Positions 59,847 through 64,000 of a stretch of 64,000 nucleotides of DNA are shown here, piece after piece. The stretch covers positions 3,424,435-3,488,434 of the forward strand of contig OY282420.1 in the NCBI GenBank assembly GCA_958295955.1, given 5' to 3'. Below the pieces are notes generated by a model. That model was given only the letters and a program-made list of their open reading frames with translations. It made no database searches and had not been told where the DNA came from. Source of the DNA: an uncultured Bryobacterales bacterium. GTDB lineage: Bacteria; Acidobacteriota; Terriglobia; Bryobacterales; UBA6623. A program made the position numbers and the translations under genes. Each line of letters begins with the position of its first letter. Position 1 is the stretch's first letter.

Positions 59847-61869
59847 CTGTCTCCGATCAGTCTTGCCGCGTAATCGCTTACTGACATTGTCTCGATCCGA
59901 ATCGGACTCGAAATAGCGTGGGGCAGAACGGCGGCGGTTACGCACAACCCCGTTTGCGTTCGCGTCCAGGCTCTGGCGACCGTTTCATCCCCTGGTCCGG
60001 CCCACACGACCAGTTCATCCGGATCGCATTCCCTGGCGAAGGTCTGTACCAGCCGCCCGTCAACAAGCAGCCCGGCGCCGTCCGATTGGTAGTCGAAATG
60101 CGGCTCCATTCTCTTCCAGATCCAAGCGGCGGTATGGGCGGCCTCCAGCGGTTCGATGGGCCATAGATAGAACACCCTTCTACGGGTGGAGCTTAGTGAA
60201 CCTTCAAAAAGCACCTTGCCTTCAAAACCCATTCTCGTAAGGTTGACAAAGTGAGTTATCCCAAATTCTCGATAGAGGGGAATGAATCCGTCATTCCAGT
60301 TGGCGTATCCGTCTCTATCCACGTTTGTCGCGTGAAAATAGTCGTAGGAGTTGACCAGGCCATCCAGGTTCACCACCGGAAAACGCGAGAAATACCCGAT
60401 GACGCCGGCGTCCCACGACCCGACCACGCTGTCCTCGGGCAGCACGCGATTCATAAGCTGCGTACCCCCATAGACGGCTTCGGCCCATTCGTCGGCAGTT
60501 TTGGTTGAGTCACTATTCGCTGCAACCCACTGAAACGGCTTGGTGAAATCGGTCTTGGCAAACAGGAAGACCGCGCCCGCAAGGACAATGCCCACGCTCA
60601 GGATGTTGGCCGCGCGCTGCGACTTCGACCCGATGAACCGGCGAATGAGGTAAATGGCGACCCAACATCGTACGGGAACGATCAGCGCCGTCATCAGGTA
60701 CGCCGGGACGAAGTACCAGTCATGGCTCCCCAAAGTGGGATGCACAGTGAAAACAGTCTGCGCGAACTTGGCGAGGTGGCCGACCGCCAAGCCGGACACG
60801 CCCACCAGAAAGGCCGGCGGCAACCGGTCCTCCCGACTCCGGGAGCGGCGGGCGAACCACCAGACCAGCAGCAAATAGGCGCAAACCTCCAGCGCAACCG
60901 GCAACTCATGATTAAAGACAGGAATCTGCAAGGTGTCCCGGAAGTTCTGCGCCAGACTGTATCCGCCGTCCCGCGCCCACAAAACCTGCGACCAGGCAGC
61001 CTTGGTCGCGCCACTCACCGGCACGACGCCGCCGAAGACGAGCCGGTTGTAGGCGAAGTATGCCGGGATGCCGGCGGCGGCGGCGAGAAACGGGACGGCC
61101 GTCTTGACGGAGAGCGCGGAACGAGCCCGTTCTCCGAGTGGCGCTCCGGGCGCTCGCTCCCGCCTCGACCACTCGATCAGGCACAGCGCCGCAGTCGCCG
61201 CCAGCGATATGGCGATGTACTCCAGGCGCACCCAGGGCAAGGCAAAGGCGACGGCGGCGAGCGGCCATTGCCGCCGTTGCGAGTCTCGCGCGTAGAGCAT
61301 CGCGGCCAAGAAAAACAGGCCCAGCATGAACAGCGCCGCCGCTGCTTCCATTCCCGCAATCAAGGCGTGGCGCCGGTAGAACATCGGCAGGGCGGCGAAC
61401 AGCAGATACCACGGCATGCCCGCCGGCCGGGCGGCCGCGGCGACGAGGGCCACGCCGCCGGCGACGAGCATGATCTCGAACGCCTTGATGGCGAACAGCG
61501 CGGCTTCCTTGTCGAATAGCCAATAGAAGGGCGTGATCAGAAACAGCCAAAGCGGATGATAGCCGTTGGTGCGCGTGATGCCGCCGTCGAAGGTCGAAAC
61601 TTGCCTTCAGCCAGATTGCGGGCGATCTGGAAGTAATAGAAGGCGTCATCTTCGCTCGCGTCGCGGATCAGGTTGATCAGATCGAAGCGGGCGAGCATGT
61701 ACCAAGCGAACCCGGCGCCGTAGGCCAGGATGCCGCCGAGGAACAGGACGAACAGCGCGTGGCGCAGCCGGGAGGACAGCATTGGCTCCCCCCGTATTTT
61801 CATGCCCGCAAAACGGGCGGCCAGGGCGCGCCGGAGACGATTCAGCGTAGTGTCTTTCGGCATGGTCAT
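59492..61869 (-). pseudogene. Polytopic glycosyltransferase with module, broken by a one-base frameshift
   Basis: On the minus strand, ATG 61869 opens a frame reading through one helix to ASEDDAFYYFQIARNLAEGKF, the first external loop of this family with its acidic pair. It then runs off into unrelated residues. The expected continuation (TFDGGITRTNGYHPLWLF) is intact in the next frame, which proceeds for over 690 codons to the stop at 59492 and ends in a standard module (59492-59846). Adding one T in the TTT run at 61597-61599 (AAA on the plus strand) restores one frame of about 792 residues. It is either a recent frameshift mutation or a sequencing error; all else looks conserved. Confidence 0.78.
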
Positions 61870-62107
61870 TGCTGGTCATGCCCCTCACAACGTGAGCCTC
61901 CACGACAGTTCGGAGGCGAATATGGGAGCCTTCCCGGCGCCACCGGCGGGAACCAGTCGCGCGGCACAAACGTTTCCGGGATGTCCGCGAGCAGCACGCT
62001 ACATCCCGTGTCGCCCTCGGCGCGGTCATCCCCTACGGTGTTCGCCATGAAGCTATCGCCTTCCACGCGCGCCGCAGATCGTTCAGCGCGCAGCCTTGCA
62101 GCGGCCG
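61870..62107 (-). other. Intergenic stretch with a small unassigned open frame
   Basis: It lies between two minus-strand genes. The bases just after the upstream gene's stop (CTGCAAGGCTGCGCGCTGAACG and onward) resemble those after the stop at 59492. A frame of 66 codons at 61866-62066 (starting MEGDSFMANTVGDDRAEGDTG and including FVPRDWFPPVAPGRLPYSP) has no recognisable family and may be a decayed gene end. Confidence 0.4.
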
Positions 62108-62446
62108 TTACCGTTCAAGACGGAACTCCGCTTCCCAGAGGTGGTGGAAACCGCCTCCCACGGGTACGTACTGGCCAGTGTAGATGCGGATAATATCATA
62201 CTTAGGGAGAGCCGCCTTCGCCATACACTTCCCGTCGAATATCACGTCGCCGTCGCGCTTGTCGAAATTGAAATCCAGGTTGTCAAAGCCGTTCTGCTTG
62301 CGATCGTCGGGAAGGTCGTTCACGTCAACCGGGTGCAGGTGGAGGAAGAACGTCGCCTCCGTGTCGGCGGGGACGCACGGCTCCTTGACGTAGATCAACT
62401 CGTTCTCGCTGAGATATACGTCAAAGTCGGCACGGACGACCGGTTC
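62108..62446 (-). repeat. Module copy 11
   Basis: A standard module, EPVVRADFDVYLSENEL ... YVKEPC ... GFDNLDFNF ... DGKC ... LPKYDIIRIYTGQY ... LWEAEFRLER. There is a small insertion (DKRDGDVIFDGKC) before the second cysteine. Confidence 0.9.
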
Positions 62447-63499
62447 GCCGGCCGTGATTGACCGGTATGCCTCTTCGTATGTCTCTTCGCGGGCGGCAGT
62501 TTCGGACATGGCGTTGAAATACACAAAAAACATCAACCCGATACTGCCTGCAATGACCGGATAGCAGGTCATCGGCTGGAATGAAATCCGTCCGCCCGCC
62601 GGTTTCAGGGCGCTGAATGACGTCCGTGAGATTGCCGCTAACCGTCCCTGAGCCGTCAAGAACTCCAAACAATAGAAAAGACAGCCCATGCCGAACAGAT
62701 ACTCGCGCACCTCCCACAGATCCCCGGCATTAGCCTCACCAATGTCGCTCGCATGATTATAGTTCAGGTAGGTGAGAGCCAAAACGAGCGCCACAGTTGC
62801 AGTGGAAGCAATGACCAAATTTGATTTGCCTGAAAGTAATGCGAAGATGAGCAAGAGCAACAGCAGCAGCCCCACCTGCTCGATCACGATATATCCGAAG
62901 TATTGTGTGATGCCGATTACATATCCTTCGGGGTGCGCCAAGTATTCTTTGAGGTTCTCTCCTGAGTCATAGGAAAGTATTAGCAGAAAGCCCAGCATCA
63001 GCGGGATTGACGGCAATGGAATCCCCCAAAGCCTGTCTTTTCGGCAAAAGAAAGCCGCACTGGTTACCATGCACAGGATCAGCGCGCCGTTCAACCAGAG
63101 AACGTCAAACATTCTCTGGTTGATATTGTGGACATTGAATTCTTGCTGCGCATTCAAGGGCATCAAGAAATCGGGCGTCGTAAACTCGAAGATGCGCTGC
63201 CCCCAACTGATTTCTTCGCCGGCGGCAAAGACCATCGCCATGCCGCCGAGAATATAGACGCAGCGCCGCAAGAAGCTCCGCTCTGCCCAGGTCGTGACGA
63301 ACAACAAGATACCCGCCAGGAGAAACCAGACCGCGGTAAGATTCTCCACCCAGGAGTCTTCCCTGCTCAGCGCCCCGAATGTCTGCGGGTCGACAGCGAG
63401 GATAAAGCTGAAGAAAAATACGTTCAGACACAGGCAGAGGTAACCAAAGACGCCAACCGTGCTGTCGAGACCCTTTGCGGGGGAGGGATTGGCGTTCAT
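62108..63499 (-). CDS. Multi-helix membrane protein with C-terminal module (not an evident glycosyltransferase)
   Basis: A 463-residue protein with about nine membrane helices and the motif FAAGEEISWGQRIFEFTTPDF, followed by LNAQQEFNVHNINQRMFD. I recall the pattern GEEISWGQR...N.Q.E.N.HN from an uncharacterised membrane-protein family found in polysaccharide loci, but cannot name it. No glycosyltransferase loop motif is seen. After the last helix a short linker (ETYEEAYRSITAGEP) leads into a standard module (62108-62446). Two thirds of the gene are visibly AT-richer than the surroundings (about 48% G+C in one row counted by hand), so the membrane part may be foreign and joined to a resident module. 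Confidence 0.75.
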   Translation of the reverse strand: MNANPSPAKGLDSTVGVFGYLCLCLNVFFFSFILAVDPQTFGALSREDSWVENLTAVWFLLAGILLFVTTWAERSFLRRCVYILGGMAMVFAAGEEISWGQRIFEFTTPDFLMPLNAQQEFNVHNINQRMFDVLWLNGALILCMVTSAAFFCRKDRLWGIPLPSIPLMLGFLLILSYDSGENLKEYLAHPEGYVIGITQYFGYIVIEQVGLLLLLLLIFALLSGKSNLVIASTATVALVLALTYLNYNHASDIGEANAGDLWEVREYLFGMGCLFYCLEFLTAQGRLAAISRTSFSALKPAGGRISFQPMTCYPVIAGSIGLMFFVYFNAMSETAAREETYEEAYRSITAGEPVVRADFDVYLSENELIYVKEPCVPADTEATFFLHLHPVDVNDLPDDRKQNGFDNLDFNFDKRDGDVIFDGKCMAKAALPKYDIIRIYTGQYVPVGGGFHHLWEAEFRLER

Positions 63500-63702
63500 G
63501 AAATCTGCTCAAATGCGCGTGGGCAGAGGCGGCGCCGGTTCGATGCCTCCGCAGCACGGGAACAGCATCGAGATGCGCGCGCCGGCCGAGTGGAAACCGT
63601 ACGCGCGCGCATGAACGCTGAAACCTGCCGTCCGCAATGCGTCTCCCGGCCCACGAAGACGACGGCTGTCATTGAAGCAGTCATTCAGGCTGAATAAGGC
63701 GT

Positions 63703-63930
63703 TCAGTTTATCCGCAACCAGACGATCTCCGACTTCGTATGGAAAACCAGGTTTTCTTCGTCCGCGCCCATCAGTATATCGAAATTTCCTTCTCGATCAG
63801 CCGAAGCGGTATCGACTGAATCCAGGCATGTCTCGACTCCTCCCCTGCCGTGCGTCCAAAAGTTGAAGTCCAGGTTGTCGAAGCCGTACCGCTTGCGCCG
63901 GCCGGGAAGGTCGTTCCCGTTACCGTTCAA
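63703..63930 (-). pseudogene. Chimeric module fragment
   Basis: A 75-codon frame on the minus strand that starts (TTG 63930) inside the end of the upstream gene. It reads GNGNDLPGRRKRYGFDNLDFNF, the middle of a module (63858-63921), then departs into WTHGRGGVETCLDSVDTASADR ... ENLVFHTKSEIVWLRIN, which matches no other copy. The join lies in ACGGGAACG, a string present both after module ends and inside modules. The next 200 bases (63500-63702) appear to be the upstream region of the 62108-63499 gene, with nothing recognisable. Confidence 0.65.
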
Positions 63931-64000
63931 GGTGTATCTCCTCCTCCCAGAAGCGCTTGAAACCGCCTAACACGCGCCGCACCACGTATTGACCGGTCAC
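63920..64000 (-). CDS. C-terminus of a further module-bearing protein (partial)
   Basis: The last 26 codons (VTGQYVVRRVLGGFKRFWEEEIHLER, stop 63920-63922) of a gene that enters from the right edge. They are the end of a standard module and nearly identical at the base level to the end of copy 7 (56279-56350). The array therefore continues past this window. Confidence 0.8.
   Translation of the reverse strand: MTGQYVVRRVLGGFKRFWEEEIHLER

Noticed and set aside
61597..61599. Programmed ribosomal frameshift in the minus-strand glycosyltransferase
   Set aside because: There is no slippery heptamer or downstream hairpin that I can see; a missing base is simpler.
44017..64000. CRISPR array or tandem DNA repeat as explanation of the recurring sequence
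   Set aside because: The unit is about 330 bases, coding, in frame with genes, irregularly spaced and on both strands.
44350..64000. Insertion sequence or integron driving the rearrangements
   Set aside because: No transposase or integrase frame, no terminal inverted repeats and no attC-like sites were found; homologous or short-homology recombination between module copies explains the pattern better.

Overview
The window is a high-GC bacterial chromosome segment. I see no rRNA, tRNA, phage, transposase or CRISPR array. Lipoprotein processing genes (lgt, lspA), Tat-type secretion, DUF1501, DUF1549/DUF1553 and DUF1080 proteins, and a MoxR/DUF58/BatA/DUF4159/DUF4175 operon suggest a Gram-negative member of the Acidobacteriota, or less likely the Planctomycetota/Verrucomicrobiota group. 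This is inference from gene content; there is no marker gene.

Region 1 (1-27.7 kb) is ordinary core and accessory metabolism. It holds lspA, a cytochrome c and lgt on the minus strand, then a DUF1501 protein, a DUF3311/SSS transporter pair, a GT4 glycosyltransferase, a thioesterase, an SDR, a double DUF1080 protein, two Na+-coupled transporters, an amidase, ligA divergent from a lipid kinase, leuCD, a DUF1549/1553 protein, a low-GC SSS transporter with uxaC, glnA, and a ManA-like cupin.

Region 2 (27.8-41.9 kb) is one long plus-strand operon with very short gaps or overlaps. It encodes a DUF4159 protein, a membrane VWA-like protein, a caspase-fold protein lacking the catalytic Cys, a TPR/gluzincin peptidase, a MoxR ATPase, a DUF58 protein, a BatA/VWA membrane protein and a 1217-residue DUF4175-like membrane/coiled-coil protein. 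This is a MoxR-type envelope complex.

Region 3 (41.9-64 kb) is the unusual part. It is a cell-surface glycan locus with polytopic glycosyltransferases, a DPM1-like GT2, a FAD oxidoreductase and a polysaccharide-deacetylase lipoprotein. A module of about 110 residues recurs in it about a dozen times. It forms the C-terminus of nearly every membrane glycosyltransferase, occurs in tandem pairs, sits in frame behind stop codons, and survives as fragments. Its recognisable parts are a YVKEPC motif, GFDNLDF, DGKC, an LPEY..TGQY motif and a terminal LWE. Deleted remnants of the deacetylase and FAD genes lie between the copies, two of them with the same deletion junction. The region looks like a site of repeated duplication, recombination and decay in which one exported module is shuffled among surface glycosyltransferases. 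I do not recognise a named family for the module.
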